The notes below the pieces were generated by a model. It was not told the DNA's origin. It did no database searches and saw only the letters and a program-made list of their open reading frames with translations. 64,000 bases of DNA from Rhizobiales bacterium CCH3-A5. Lineage in GTDB: Bacteria > Pseudomonadota > Alphaproteobacteria > Rhizobiales > Beijerinckiaceae. The position numbers and the translations under genes are program-made. This document shows, in pieces, positions 35,833 to 44,700 of this stretch (positions are counted from its first letter, which is position 1; each line of letters begins with the position of its first letter). The stretch is taken from NCBI GenBank assembly GCA_001556025.1, contig LSIB01000122.1, positions 53,623 to 117,622 on the forward strand. The letters are read 5' to 3'.

Positions 35833-36366
35833 TCAGATCTCTCCACTGATGCCGTTGGCGTTGAGCGGCATCGGCGCGAGCTTTTCGCCGGTGAAGAAGA
35901 GCAGCAGCTTCTCGATCGAGAACAGTGCGATCAGGCAGCCGCCCGCGATGATCGGGACATAGTCCCAGCCCTTGGAGATGCCGATCATCGGCAGCCGGTC
36001 GCTCCAGACCTTGGCCGCGAGTTCCGTGCCGTACCAGACCATGGCGCAGGCGAAGAGCGTGACCAGCGCCTCGTTCATGATGACGAGCGCCGATTTCCAC
36101 TTGCCGCGCGTGTAATGCAGCCCGACATCGAAGCCCATATGGTCGAGTTCGCGCACGCCGACCGAGCCGCCGAGCAGGATGAACCAGAGCATCAGGAACA
36201 GCGAAACCGGCTCGCCCCAGGTCGGCGTGGCGTTCAGGACGTAGCGGCCAAACACCGTCCAGGCGACGATCGCCGTCATGGCGACGAGGCCCGCGCCCGC
36301 GGCGAGCAGCGCGAAGAGGCTGATCCGCGCATTGATGCGGGTGAGCAGCCTGGCGAGAGCGGTCAT
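35833..36366 (-). CDS. dctQ: TRAP transporter small permease DctQ
   Basis: 177 residues, four membrane helices (about 12-35, 48-68, 90-108 and 135-155), the normal size and layout for DctQ. The segment FGRYVLNATPTWGEPVSLFLMLWFILLGG is characteristic of the family. It lies between the dctP gene, from which it is separated by a 210-base gap containing a palindromic repeat, and dctM. Confidence 0.92.
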   Translation of the reverse strand: MTALARLLTRINARISLFALLAAGAGLVAMTAIVAWTVFGRYVLNATPTWGEPVSLFLMLWFILLGGSVGVRELDHMGFDVGLHYTRGKWKSALVIMNEALVTLFACAMVWYGTELAAKVWSDRLPMIGISKGWDYVPIIAGGCLIALFSIEKLLLFFTGEKLAPMPLNANGISGEI

Positions 36367-36415
36367 GGCGACGTCCTGACTTTGGGTCCGGGAGTAAGAT
36401 GGCCTCAGCTTCTTC

Positions 36416-36534
36416 AGCCCTCATCCTGAGGAGCGGGTGAAAGCCCGCGTCTCGGAGGGTGCTCCAGCTCGCTCCGGAGACATCTGGAGCATCCTTCGAG
36501 ACGCGCTTTGCGAGCGCTCCTCAGGATGAGGGCT
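36416..36534. repeat. Palindromic repeat with 20-bp terminal arms between dctP and dctQ
   Basis: AGCCCTCATCCTGAGGAGCG at the left end and its exact reverse complement at 36515-36534 form a perfect 20-bp inverted repeat. An inner pair around GTCTCGGAGGGTGCTCCAG and CTGGAGCATCCTTCGAGAC is imperfect. It may act as an mRNA stabiliser or partial terminator after dctP. Confidence 0.88.
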
Positions 36535-36576
36535 GTGGGGGGCAGGGACTATCCGCCCCCCGATGTCAGTGAAAAA

Positions 36577-37560
36577 TCACTTCACAGCCTGGATCTTGGC
36601 GACGAGGTCCTTGAGCGCCGCGTCGGTGACGAACTTGTCGTAGACCGGCTTCATCGCATCGATGAAGGGCTGCTTCTCGACGGTGTTGATGACCGCGCCG
36701 CCGGCCTTGACCTTGGCTTCGGAAGCCTTTTCGCGGGCGTCCCAGAGTTCGCGCATCTTGGCGACGGACTCCTTGGCGGCGACCCTCATGATCTCCTGAT
36801 CTTCCTTGGAGAGCTTGTCGAAGGAGCGCTTCGACATGACCAGCACCTCGGGCGAAAGCGAGTGCTCGGTCAGCGAATAGAACTTCGAGACCTCGAAATG
36901 CTTGGTCGATTCGAAGGAGGGCCAGTTGTTCTCCGCCCCGTCGATGACGCCCGTCTGCAGCGCGGAATAGACCTCGCCGAAGGCCATCGGCGTCGCGTTG
37001 GCGCCGAGCGCCGAGACCAGCGCGACGAACATGTCCGACTGCTGGACGCGGATCTTCAGGCCCTTCATGTCGGCGGGCGTGTTGATGGGGCGCTTGGAGT
37101 TGTAGAAGGAGCGCGAACCGGAATCGTAGAAGGCGAGCCCTACGAGATCGTGCTTCTCGAACTCCTTCAGGATCGAATCGCCGATCGGTCCGTCCATCAC
37201 GGTGCGCATATGGGCGACCGAGCGGAAGATGAAGGGCAGGGACGGCACGTTGGTCGCCGGGATCAGGTTGTTGAACGGCGCCATGTTGATGCGGTTCAGG
37301 TCGATGACGCCGAAGCGGGTCTGCTCGATGGTGTCCTTCTCGTTGCCGAGCTGGGCCGAGTGGAAGACGTTGATCTTGAGGCGGCCCTTGGTGCGCTCCT
37401 CCAGCAGCTTGGAGATGTGGCGCACGGCCTCCACCGTCGGGTAATCGGTCGGGTGGATGTCGGTTGAGCGCAGGGTGGTCTGGGCGTTCGCCCCGCTTGT
37501 GACAGTGGCGAGGATAGCTGCGCCCGCGAGCGCGGCAAGGCTGCGTTTCGTGATGGTCAT
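36577..37560 (-). CDS. dctP: TRAP transporter substrate-binding protein DctP
   Basis: 327 residues. A Sec signal peptide (about 1-26, ends SGANAQ) is followed by a DctP domain: SAQLGNEKDTIEQTRFGVIDLNRINM, the conserved MKGLKIRVQQSDMFV, GEVYSALQTGVIDGAENNWPSF and HSLSPEVLVMSKRSFDKLS. These are the hallmarks of TRAP binding proteins for sugar acids. ATG at 37560 follows GGGAGAG. It is first of the dctPQM-uxuB set and lies 94 bases after kdgF. Confidence 0.93.
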   Translation of the reverse strand: MTITKRSLAALAGAAILATVTSGANAQTTLRSTDIHPTDYPTVEAVRHISKLLEERTKGRLKINVFHSAQLGNEKDTIEQTRFGVIDLNRINMAPFNNLIPATNVPSLPFIFRSVAHMRTVMDGPIGDSILKEFEKHDLVGLAFYDSGSRSFYNSKRPINTPADMKGLKIRVQQSDMFVALVSALGANATPMAFGEVYSALQTGVIDGAENNWPSFESTKHFEVSKFYSLTEHSLSPEVLVMSKRSFDKLSKEDQEIMRVAAKESVAKMRELWDAREKASEAKVKAGGAVINTVEKQPFIDAMKPVYDKFVTDAALKDLVAKIQAVK

Positions 37561-37624
37561 CTCAGTCTCTCCCGTTTCTGGTTCGCCGGCTTTTCCGGTC
37601 GTTCTTGTCCCGTGATGGGAGCCC

Positions 37625-37642
37625 TGCCGGCGGCGGCCGGCA
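37625..37642 (-). other. Short hairpin between kdgF and dctP
   Basis: TGCCGGC and GCCGGCA flank a four-base loop, in the 94-base gap after kdgF. No T-run follows, so termination is doubtful; it could separate the uxaC-kdgF and dctP-uxuB parts of the locus. Confidence 0.3.
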
Positions 37643-37654
37643 AGACGGTCTCGT

Positions 37655-37996
37655 CTAGAGAAATTCGGCCCTCATCGGCGTGAAGGAATCGATCAGTTGT
37701 CCGGCCTCGATGGCGACGACGCCGTGGACGAGGCCGGACGGAACGAAGAAGGTGTCGCCCGCAGCGAGCCGGCTGGTCCTGCCGTTTATGGTGACGTCGA
37801 AGACGCCGCTCTCGACGTAAGACGCCTGCCGGTGCGGGTGCGTGTGGGCCTTGCCGACGGCGCCGGTCTCGAACACCACGCGCACCACCATCAGATCCTC
37901 GCCATAGGCCATGATCTTGCGCTTCACGCCTGGCTCGGTCGGCTCCCAGGCGTAGTCGGCCTCGCGCTGGAAGAAGGAGTTGAGACGATCGGTCAT
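37655..37996 (-). CDS. kdgF: KdgF cupin: unsaturated uronate linearisation
   Basis: 113 residues, single cupin domain. KdgF converts the cyclic 4,5-unsaturated uronate released by pectate or alginate lyases into its open-chain keto form. The family pattern is strong: GVKRKIMAYGEDLMVVRV, the metal motif HTHPHRQASYV (His51, His53, Gln57), AAGDTFFVPSGLVHGV with His91, and LIDSFTPMRAEFL with the acidic catalytic residue Asp103. ATG 37996 overlaps the kduD stop as ATGA. Last gene of uxaC-kduI-kduD-kdgF. Confidence 0.9.
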   Translation of the reverse strand: MTDRLNSFFQREADYAWEPTEPGVKRKIMAYGEDLMVVRVVFETGAVGKAHTHPHRQASYVESGVFDVTINGRTSRLAAGDTFFVPSGLVHGVVAIEAGQLIDSFTPMRAEFL

Positions 37997-38757
37997 CGCG
38001 CCAGCCAGCCTCCGTCCACGGGGATCACCGCGCCATGCATGTAGGCGGCGGCGTCGCTTGCCAGGAACACGGCCGCGCCGCCGATGTCGGCGGGCTTGCC
38101 CCAGCGCCCGGCCGGGATACGCGCAAGGATCGCGCTGTTGCGGTCGGGGTCGGCGCGCAGCGCCTGCGTGTTGTTGCTCTCGACATAGCCCGGAGCGATC
38201 GCGTTCACATTGATGCCCTTGCCAGCCCATTCGCAGGCGAGGAGCTTCGTCAAACCGGCAAGCCCGCTCTTGCTGGCGGTGTAGGAAGCGACGCGGATGC
38301 CGCCCTGGAATGACAGCAGCGAGGCGATGTTGACGATGCGGCCGGTGCGGCCGGCGTTCAGCGCGGCTTTGGCGAAAGCCTGGGCCAGAAAGAAATTCGC
38401 CTTGAGGTTCACGTTCATGACCTCATCCCAGTCGGTTTCGGTGAAGTCGATGGCGTCGGCGCGGCGGATGATGCCGGCATTGTTGACGAGGATGTCGAGC
38501 GGGCCGGCAAGTTCGGCCGCTTCCGCGATGACCCGGTCCGCAATGCCGTGCTGCTGGAGATCGGCCTGAAGCGCATGGCCCGTGCCGCCAGCCTGGGTTA
38601 TCAGCGCCAGCGTATCGCTCATCTCCGAGCGGCCGGCCGCGACCACGCTCGCGCCGGCTTCAGCCAAGGCGAGCGCGATGCCCTGGCCAATGCCGGTGTT
38701 CGCGCCGGTCACCAGCGCCGCGCGACCCGCGAGGTCGAAAGGCGAGCGCGCGGCCAT
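37993..38757 (-). CDS. kduD: 2-dehydro-3-deoxy-D-gluconate 5-dehydrogenase (KduD, SDR family)
   Basis: 254 residues. It reduces 2,5-diketo-3-deoxygluconate to 2-keto-3-deoxygluconate. Short-chain dehydrogenase with TGANTGIG (17-24), NNAG (92-95), Ser146, and the YTASK active site (Tyr159, Lys163). The NVNAIAPGYVESNNTQALR segment is typical of KduD. ATG 38757 shares its first base with the kduI stop (TGATG); the frame is open 34 codons upstream but inside kduI. Confidence 0.92.
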   Translation of the reverse strand: MAARSPFDLAGRAALVTGANTGIGQGIALALAEAGASVVAAGRSEMSDTLALITQAGGTGHALQADLQQHGIADRVIAEAAELAGPLDILVNNAGIIRRADAIDFTETDWDEVMNVNLKANFFLAQAFAKAALNAGRTGRIVNIASLLSFQGGIRVASYTASKSGLAGLTKLLACEWAGKGINVNAIAPGYVESNNTQALRADPDRNSAILARIPAGRWGKPADIGGAAVFLASDAAAYMHGAVIPVDGGWLAR

Positions 38758-39608
38758 CAGCGAAGTGTGTCCACAGGGGCGGCGTCCATGTCGGTGAACT
38801 CGACATTGTCGCCGGCCATGGCCCAGACGAAGGCGTAGTTCGAGGTGCCGCAGCCGCAATGGACCGACCAGTTCGGCGAGATTACGGCCTGCTCGTTGGC
38901 GACCAGCAGGTGCCGCGTCTCTTGCGGCTGCCCCATGAAATGGAAGACGCGGTGCGCTGGGTCGAGGTTGAAGTAGAGATAGGCTTCCATCCGCCGCGTA
39001 TGGGTGTGGCAGGGCATGGAGTTCCAGACGGAGCCCGGCTCCAGCGCCGTCATGCCCATCACCAACTGGTTGGTGCCGGTGGTGTTGGGCATGATGTATT
39101 GCCGGATGGTACGCTTGTTGGAGGTCTCAGGCGTACCGAGATGCAGCGTGTTGGCCTCGTCCTTGCGGATCACCTGATGGGGCGCCTCGCGATGGGCCGG
39201 CGCGCTGGTCAGATAGAATTTTGCGGGCTCGGCAGCGTTCGCGCTGCTGAACGAAACGTCCTTTGCGCCAAGCCCGACATAGAGGGCGTCGAGGCTCGGC
39301 AGATTGAAGACCTGGCCATCGACCGTCACGGAGCCAGCGCCGCCGAGATTGATCACGCCGAGTTCGCGCCGAGCCAGGAAGAAGGGCGTTCCGGCCGGCG
39401 GATAGGGTTCGAGCGTCAGCGGCTTGGCGGCCGGCATCGCGCCGCCCACGATCATGCGGTCGTAATGGGAGTAGGTGAGCGCAATCTCGCCGGGCACGAA
39501 GATGCGCTCGATCAGGAAATCGTTGCGCAGGCCCTGCGTGTCGTAGGTCCTGACGTCGCGTGGATGGGCGGCCTGGCGTTCGTCGATCGTCTTCATGGCG
39601 CTGGTCAC
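38757..39608 (-). CDS. kduI: 5-keto-4-deoxyuronate isomerase
   Basis: 283 residues. It isomerises 5-keto-4-deoxyuronate to 2,5-diketo-3-deoxygluconate. Many stretches are close to the E. coli enzyme from memory: TYDTQGLRNDFLIERIF, RRELGVINLGGAGSVTVDG, DALYVGLGAKDV and QPQETRHLLVANEQAVISP. The zinc ligands fall at His201, His203, Glu208 and His250 (PCHTHTRRMEAY, SVHCG). GTG at 39608 overlaps the uxaC stop as GTGA; ATG at 39596 is an alternative. Confidence 0.94.
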   Translation of the reverse strand: MTSAMKTIDERQAAHPRDVRTYDTQGLRNDFLIERIFVPGEIALTYSHYDRMIVGGAMPAAKPLTLEPYPPAGTPFFLARRELGVINLGGAGSVTVDGQVFNLPSLDALYVGLGAKDVSFSSANAAEPAKFYLTSAPAHREAPHQVIRKDEANTLHLGTPETSNKRTIRQYIMPNTTGTNQLVMGMTALEPGSVWNSMPCHTHTRRMEAYLYFNLDPAHRVFHFMGQPQETRHLLVANEQAVISPNWSVHCGCGTSNYAFVWAMAGDNVEFTDMDAAPVDTLR

Positions 39609-41008
39609 AGGCGATAGGCCTCCTTGGCCAGGCGGTAAGCGAGATCATGAGCCACTTGCGCCGCCTCGTCCTCGTCGAGACGATGTTCTGCGACGAGCTT
39701 CGCGAGGTAATGGCAATCGATGCGGCGGGCGACGTCGTGGCGTGCGGGGATCGAGAGATAGGCCCGCGTGTCGTCGTTGAAGCCGACCGTGTTGTAGAAG
39801 CCGGCGGTTTCTGTGGTCAGTTCGCGGAAGCGCAGCATGGCTTCGGGCGCATCGAGGAACCACCAGCCCGGCCCGAGCTTCAGAGCCGGGTAGTGGCCCG
39901 CCAGCGGCGCGAGTTCGCGCGAATAGCTGGTTTCGTCCAGCGTGAAGGCGATGACGGTGAGGCCGGGCTCGTTGCCGACCGCGTCGAGCAACGGCTTGAG
40001 CGCGGCGACGTAGTCGGTCTGGCGCGGTATGTCGGCGCCCATGTCGCGGCCGAACTGCGCGAAGAGCTGCGGGTTGTGGTTGCGGAAGGAGCCCGGATGG
40101 ATCTGCAGCACCAGCCCGTCATCGAGGCTCATTTTCGCCATTTCGGTCAGCATCTGGCCGCGGAACAGGTCGGCGTCCTCGGCCGAGGCCTTGCCCGCCA
40201 CCACCCTGGCAAACAGCGCCTCGCATTCGGACTTCGACAGATTGGCGGTGCGGGCCGAGGCGTGGCCATGGTCCGACGAGGTTGCGCCGCGCTGCCTGAA
40301 ATAGTCGCGGCGCTGGCGATGGGCGGCGAGGTAGCCGCTCCAGCTCTGGACATTCTCGCCGGTCAGTTCGCCGAACTGGTCGAGATTGCCTGCGAAACCC
40401 TCGAACTCCGGATCGACGATACTGTCTGGACGATAGGCGGTGACGACCTTGCCGGCCCAGCCAGATGCCCTGATCATGTCGTGCCAGCGCAGATCGTCGA
40501 GCGCGCCCTCGGTGGTGGCGATCGCCTCGATGTTGAAGCGCTCGAACAGGGCGCGCGGCAGGTATTCGGGTTGGGCGAGTTTCTCGGCGATCTGATCGTA
40601 GATCGCGTCGGCGTTGGCGGGCGAAAGCCGCTCCTCGACGCCGAAGATCGTCGAGGCGGCATGCTCGAACCAGAGCCTGGTCGGCGTGCCCCGGAACAGA
40701 TGCCAGTGGCTGGCGAAGAGCCGCCAGATCTTGCGCGGATCGCTCTCGACCTCACCACCATCCTTGCGCGCGATGCCGAGGTCTTCCAGCCGCACGCCTT
40801 GCGAATAGAGCATGCGGAAGATGTAGTGGTCGGGCTTGACGAAGAGCGTCGCGGGATCGGGGAAAGGCTTGTTCTCGGCGAACCAGCGCGGATCGGTGTG
40901 GCCGTGCGGAGAGACGATGGGGAGATCGCGGATCGGTGCATAAAGCCGGCGCGCGATTGCGCGCATCGTCGGCTCGGCGGGAAACAGGCGATCCTCGTGT
41001 AGCAGCAT
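39605..41008 (-). CDS. uxaC: Glucuronate / uronate isomerase
   Basis: 467 residues, amidohydrolase-related TIM barrel. It converts D-glucuronate to D-fructuronate (and galacturonate to tagaturonate). Diagnostic segments are PIVSPHGHTDPRWFAENKPFPDPATLF with the HxH pair, WRLFASHWHLFRGTPTRLWFEH, and AYRPDSIVDPEF. ATG at 41008 gives the usual N-terminus; a TTG six bases upstream is closer to a GGGAG and could also be used. First gene of the minus-strand uronate unit, divergent from gntR. Confidence 0.93.
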   Translation of the reverse strand: MLLHEDRLFPAEPTMRAIARRLYAPIRDLPIVSPHGHTDPRWFAENKPFPDPATLFVKPDHYIFRMLYSQGVRLEDLGIARKDGGEVESDPRKIWRLFASHWHLFRGTPTRLWFEHAASTIFGVEERLSPANADAIYDQIAEKLAQPEYLPRALFERFNIEAIATTEGALDDLRWHDMIRASGWAGKVVTAYRPDSIVDPEFEGFAGNLDQFGELTGENVQSWSGYLAAHRQRRDYFRQRGATSSDHGHASARTANLSKSECEALFARVVAGKASAEDADLFRGQMLTEMAKMSLDDGLVLQIHPGSFRNHNPQLFAQFGRDMGADIPRQTDYVAALKPLLDAVGNEPGLTVIAFTLDETSYSRELAPLAGHYPALKLGPGWWFLDAPEAMLRFRELTTETAGFYNTVGFNDDTRAYLSIPARHDVARRIDCHYLAKLVAEHRLDEDEAAQVAHDLAYRLAKEAYRL

Positions 41009-41068
41009 CCGCAAACCACTCCCTGAACGCTCGCCATTCGCCTTGAATTCGATGGCGTTCGAGGCTGA

Positions 41069-41086
41069 ATATACTAATATACTAGT
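41069..41086. promoter_or_regulatory. Candidate operator between uxaC and the GntR regulator gene
   Basis: Tandem ATATACTA-ATATACTA (41069-41084) runs into ACTAATATACTAGT (41073-41086), a 14-bp near-palindrome matching at six of seven pairs. It is the most AT-rich stretch of the divergent region, 61 bases before uxaC and 106 before gntR, so one dimer could control both arms. Confidence 0.6.
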
Positions 41087-41191
41087 CTGTCAAACAGGCT
41101 TGTGCTAGCAGCGTTCCACCGGTCCAGTGCTGAGGCGGCGACGTTCCATCGAGGGCGGCGCGCGAGACCGGATGACGGGCGAGGAGAATCG

Positions 41192-41923
41192 ATGTCGGAT
41201 ATGCTGATCGCGGGCGAGAACGGACGCCGGGAGCGCCGTCCGCAGCGCAATTCCGGCGTGCCGGCGCAACGTTCGACTGCCGCTTCTCTGGTGCAGGACG
41301 AATTGCGCCGCGCCATCCTGGCGATGTCGATCCTGCCCGGCTCGGCCCTGCAGGAGAAGGATCTGACGGCCCGCTTCGGCGTGAGCCGCACCCCGGTGCG
41401 CGAGGCGCTGATCAAGCTCAAGGAAGAAGGGCTGGTCGAGATCTTCCCGCAGGCCGGCACATTCGTGTCGCGCATTCCCGTCGGCGCGATTCCGGAGGCG
41501 GTGGTGATCCGGCAGGCGCTCGAATGTGCAACGGTGGAGCTTGCGGCACGGCGGGACGACCCCCAGGGCATCCTGAAGCTCGACGCCACGATCGCGCGGC
41601 AGGCGGAAGCCGCCGATGTCGGCGACCAGGAGAGCTTTCACGTCGCCGACGAGGACTTTCACGAGGGGCTGGCCGAACTCGCCGGCTTCCCCGGTATCTG
41701 GCGCGTGGCCCATGCCGCCAAGAGCCAGATCGACCGTTGCCGGCGCATGACGCTGCCGGTGCCGGGGCGGATGGAGCATGTGCTGCGCGAGCATCTGCTG
41801 ATCCTCGACGCGGTCAGGCGCGGCGATCCCGAGGCGGCGCAGAGCGCGATGCGGAAACATCTCGGCGCGCTGCTGCCGGATTTGCCGATGCTGCGCCAGA
41901 CCCACCCGAACTATTTCATCTGA
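41192..41923 (+). CDS. GntR-family (FCD) regulator of uronate catabolism
   Basis: 243 residues. The N-terminal winged helix (LVQDELRRAILAMSILPGSALQEKDLTARFGVSRTPVREALIKLKEEGLVE) is followed by an FCD effector domain with the metal-binding pattern of a conserved Asp/His set (FHVADEDFHEGLAELAG, LREHLLILDAVRRGD). ATG 41192 has GAGGAGAATC upstream; the frame is open 30 codons earlier. By position it should repress the flanking uxaC-kduI-kduD-kdgF and uxuA genes until a uronate or its derivative binds, like UxuR/ExuR in enterobacteria; this is inference. Confidence 0.88.
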   Translation: MSDMLIAGENGRRERRPQRNSGVPAQRSTAASLVQDELRRAILAMSILPGSALQEKDLTARFGVSRTPVREALIKLKEEGLVEIFPQAGTFVSRIPVGAIPEAVVIRQALECATVELAARRDDPQGILKLDATIARQAEAADVGDQESFHVADEDFHEGLAELAGFPGIWRVAHAAKSQIDRCRRMTLPVPGRMEHVLREHLLILDAVRRGDPEAAQSAMRKHLGALLPDLPMLRQTHPNYFI

Positions 41924-41951
41924 GCGATCGCGACTGGTCAGGGAGAGCTTC

Positions 41952-43139
41952 ATGCTGAAACAGGGCTGGCGCTGGTTCGGGCCGCGCGATCCGGTCCCGC
42001 TCGACACGGTGCGGCAGGCCGGGGCGAGCGAGATCGTCACCGCACTGCACGATGTGCCGATCGGGCAGGCCTGGACGCGGGCGCAGGTCGCCGAGCGCAA
42101 GGCGCTGATCGAGACGACGCCGGCCGGCCGCACGCAACTGAGATGGAGCGTGGTCGAGAGCATCCCCGTGCCCGACGACGTCAAGCGGCTGGGCGCCGGC
42201 GCGAAAGCCTCGATCGAGGCGTGGATCGCGAGCCTGGAGGCCGTGGCGGCCGAGGGCATCGGCGTCGTTTGCTACAATTTTATGCCGGTGGTCGACTGGA
42301 CCCGGACCGATCTCGACTGGCCGCTGCCGACGGGGGCGACCGCTTTGCGCTTCGAGCAGGATCGCTTCGCCGCCTTCGACCTGTTCGTGCTGAAACGGCC
42401 CGGAGCCGAGGCCGACTATGACGAGGCCGGCATCGCCCGGGCGAAAAGCGTCGCCGACGGCTTGAGTGAGGACGAGGCCGACGCGCTCTCGCGCACCATC
42501 GCCGCCGGATTGCCCGGCGGCACCACGGACGCGCTCGACCTCGCGGCCTTCCGCGACCGGCTGACGGCCTATGGCGGCATCGACGCGCAGCGCCTGCGCG
42601 CGCATCTGATCGATTTCCTCGCCATCGTCGCACCGGTCGCCGAGCGCCTCGGCGTCAGGCTGACGCTGCATCCCGACGATCCGCCGCGCCCGCTGTTTGG
42701 CCTGCCGCGCGTCGCTTCGACGGAGGCCGATTACGCAGTGCTGTTCGCGGCCGTTCCGAATGCTGCCAACGGCATGTGCTTCTGCACCGGCTCGCTCGGC
42801 GTGAGGCCCGACAACGACCTCGCCGGCATCGCGACGTGCTTCGGCGAGCGCATCCATTTCGCGCATCTGCGCGCGACGAAACGCGACCGCGACGGGCTGT
42901 CCTTTCACGAGGCCGACCATCTCGACGGCGATGTCGACATGGTCGGGGTGATGCGCGCGCTGGTCGCCGCCAATGCTGGGCGGTCGGAGGAGCGCCGCAT
43001 CGTCTTCCGCCCCGACCATGGCCACCGCATGCTCGACGATCTGACCAAGCCGGGGAACCCAGGCTACACCGCGATCGGCCGGCTGAAGGGTCTCGCCGAA
43101 CTGCGCGGCGTGATGCGGGCGGTGGGGCAGGGCGCCTGA
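41952..43139 (+). CDS. uxuA: Mannonate dehydratase
   Basis: 395 residues. It dehydrates D-mannonate to 2-keto-3-deoxygluconate. It matches UxuA throughout: GASEIVTALHDVPIGQAWT, VVESIPVPDDVKR, GVVCYNFMPVVDWTRTDL, LTLHPDDPPRPLFGLPRVAST, MCFCTGSLGVRPDND and FRPDHGHRM, which supply the His, Cys and Asp metal and catalytic residues of the xylose-isomerase-like barrel. It is 28 bases downstream of gntR and the only structural gene on that arm. Confidence 0.95.
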   Translation: MLKQGWRWFGPRDPVPLDTVRQAGASEIVTALHDVPIGQAWTRAQVAERKALIETTPAGRTQLRWSVVESIPVPDDVKRLGAGAKASIEAWIASLEAVAAEGIGVVCYNFMPVVDWTRTDLDWPLPTGATALRFEQDRFAAFDLFVLKRPGAEADYDEAGIARAKSVADGLSEDEADALSRTIAAGLPGGTTDALDLAAFRDRLTAYGGIDAQRLRAHLIDFLAIVAPVAERLGVRLTLHPDDPPRPLFGLPRVASTEADYAVLFAAVPNAANGMCFCTGSLGVRPDNDLAGIATCFGERIHFAHLRATKRDRDGLSFHEADHLDGDVDMVGVMRALVAANAGRSEERRIVFRPDHGHRMLDDLTKPGNPGYTAIGRLKGLAELRGVMRAVGQGA

Positions 43140-43208
43140 GAGCCCGCCTTGCGCTCGTCACGCGGCGCGGCCATCCTTCGGCTCGTGACGGCATTCGGAG
43201 AGTTCGGC

Positions 43209-44699
43209 ATGACGACGCGGCGTGATCTTCTGGCGGGCGCAGGGCTGGCAGCGCTCGCGGCGCAGGCTCCCGTGATCGCGCTGGCGCAACCGAAAGACAG
43301 CGTCACGATCGCGATGACGCTCGAGCCGCCGACGCTCGACCCGACATCGGGCGCCGCGCAGGCGATCCGCGAGGTCACGCTGCAGAACATTTTTGAGGGG
43401 CTGGTCCGGATGGACCGCGCGGGCAAGATCGTGCCCTGCCTCGCCGAGAGTTGGGAGGTGGCGGCGGACAACGTCACTTATCGCTTCAAGCTGCGCACAA
43501 ACGCCACATTCCATGACGGCACGCCCTTTACCTCCGAACTGGTGAAGTTCTCCTTCGAGCGCGCGGTCGCCCCCGATTCCACCAACGCGCAGCGCCAACT
43601 CTTCGCGCCGATCGCCGCCATCGAGACGCCCGATCCGGTAACGGTGGTGATCACGCTGAAGCAGCCGACGGCGAATTTCCTTTACGGGCTCGCCTGGGGC
43701 GACGCGGTCATCGTCGCGCCCGCCAGCGCGGCCAACAACAAGACCAGCCCCGTCGGCACCGGGCCGTTCAAATTCGTGCGCTGGAACCGGGGCGACCGGC
43801 TCGAACTGGCGCGCAACGACGCGTATTGGGGGGCGAAGCCCGCTCTCGCGAAAGCGACCTTCCGCTTCATCTCCGATCCGGCCGCGCAGGTCGCCAGCTT
43901 GCGCGCCGGCGATGTCGACGCGCAAACCAATCTCGCCGCGCCCGAGGCCGTGGTGCAGCTCAAGGCCGATCCGAAGCTGAAGGTCGCCTTCGGCAAGACC
44001 GAGGGCGAGGTTATCCTCGCGACCAACAACGCCAAGCCGCCCTTCAACGACCTGCGCGTGCGGCAGGCCATCGCCCATGTGCTCGACCGCAAGACGATCG
44101 CGCTTGGCGTCTATGGCTTCGACGTCGATCTGATCGGCAGCCATTTCTCGCCGCTGCACCCGGCCTATGTCGATCTGACCAATACCTATCCGCCCGATCT
44201 GGCCAAGGCCAAGGCGCTACTGGCACAGGCCGGCCACCCGAACGGCTTCACCTGCACCCTGAGGCTGCCACCGCCGGCCTATGCGCGCCGCTCGGGCGAG
44301 ATCATCGCGGCGCTGCTGGCGCAAATCGGCATCAATGCGAGGATCGAGCCGCTGGAGTTCCCGCAATGGCTGGAGCGGGTGTTCCGGGGCAAGGATTTCG
44401 ACCTCAGCGTGATCGCCCATACCGAGCCGCTCGACATCGGCAACTATGCCCGCGACGACTATTACTTCCAGTACCGGAACCCCGAGTTCAAGGCGCTGAT
44501 CGCAAAGATCGACGTGACGCTGCCGGAAGCGGAGCGAAACGCGCTCTATGGCGAGGCGCAGCGCATCCTCGCCCGCGACGCGGTCAACGGCTTTCTCTTC
44601 GTGCTGCCGAAGATCACGGTGACGGCCGCGGGTCTGGAGGGGATGTGGACCGACTGGCCGCTGCCGATCACGCCGCTGGCCGAGGTGGCCTGGCGCTGA
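43209..44699 (+). CDS. Peptide/nickel-type ABC substrate-binding protein (SBP_bac_5)
   Basis: 496 residues. A Tat-type signal (MTTRRDLLAGAG to VIALAQ) precedes a family 5 binding-protein domain: IAMTLEPPTLDPTSGAAQAIREVTLQNIFEGLVRMD, YRFKLRTNATFHDGTPFTSELVKFSFERA, and VGTGPFKFVRWNRGDRLELARND. Such proteins bind oligopeptides, opines, glutathione or other compounds. ATG at 43209 has CGGAGAG upstream. It leads an operon with two permeases and an amidase, 69 bases after uxuA on the same strand. Confidence 0.9.
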   Translation: MTTRRDLLAGAGLAALAAQAPVIALAQPKDSVTIAMTLEPPTLDPTSGAAQAIREVTLQNIFEGLVRMDRAGKIVPCLAESWEVAADNVTYRFKLRTNATFHDGTPFTSELVKFSFERAVAPDSTNAQRQLFAPIAAIETPDPVTVVITLKQPTANFLYGLAWGDAVIVAPASAANNKTSPVGTGPFKFVRWNRGDRLELARNDAYWGAKPALAKATFRFISDPAAQVASLRAGDVDAQTNLAAPEAVVQLKADPKLKVAFGKTEGEVILATNNAKPPFNDLRVRQAIAHVLDRKTIALGVYGFDVDLIGSHFSPLHPAYVDLTNTYPPDLAKAKALLAQAGHPNGFTCTLRLPPPAYARRSGEIIAALLAQIGINARIEPLEFPQWLERVFRGKDFDLSVIAHTEPLDIGNYARDDYYFQYRNPEFKALIAKIDVTLPEAERNALYGEAQRILARDAVNGFLFVLPKITVTAAGLEGMWTDWPLPITPLAEVAWR

Positions 44700-44700
44700 C

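Noticed and set aside
33050..36424. A single 1124-residue minus-strand protein
   Set aside because: The open frame is uxuB plus read-through of the antisense-like frame across dctM and dctQ; those two genes have clear membrane-protein sequence in other frames and uxuB has its own ATGA start.
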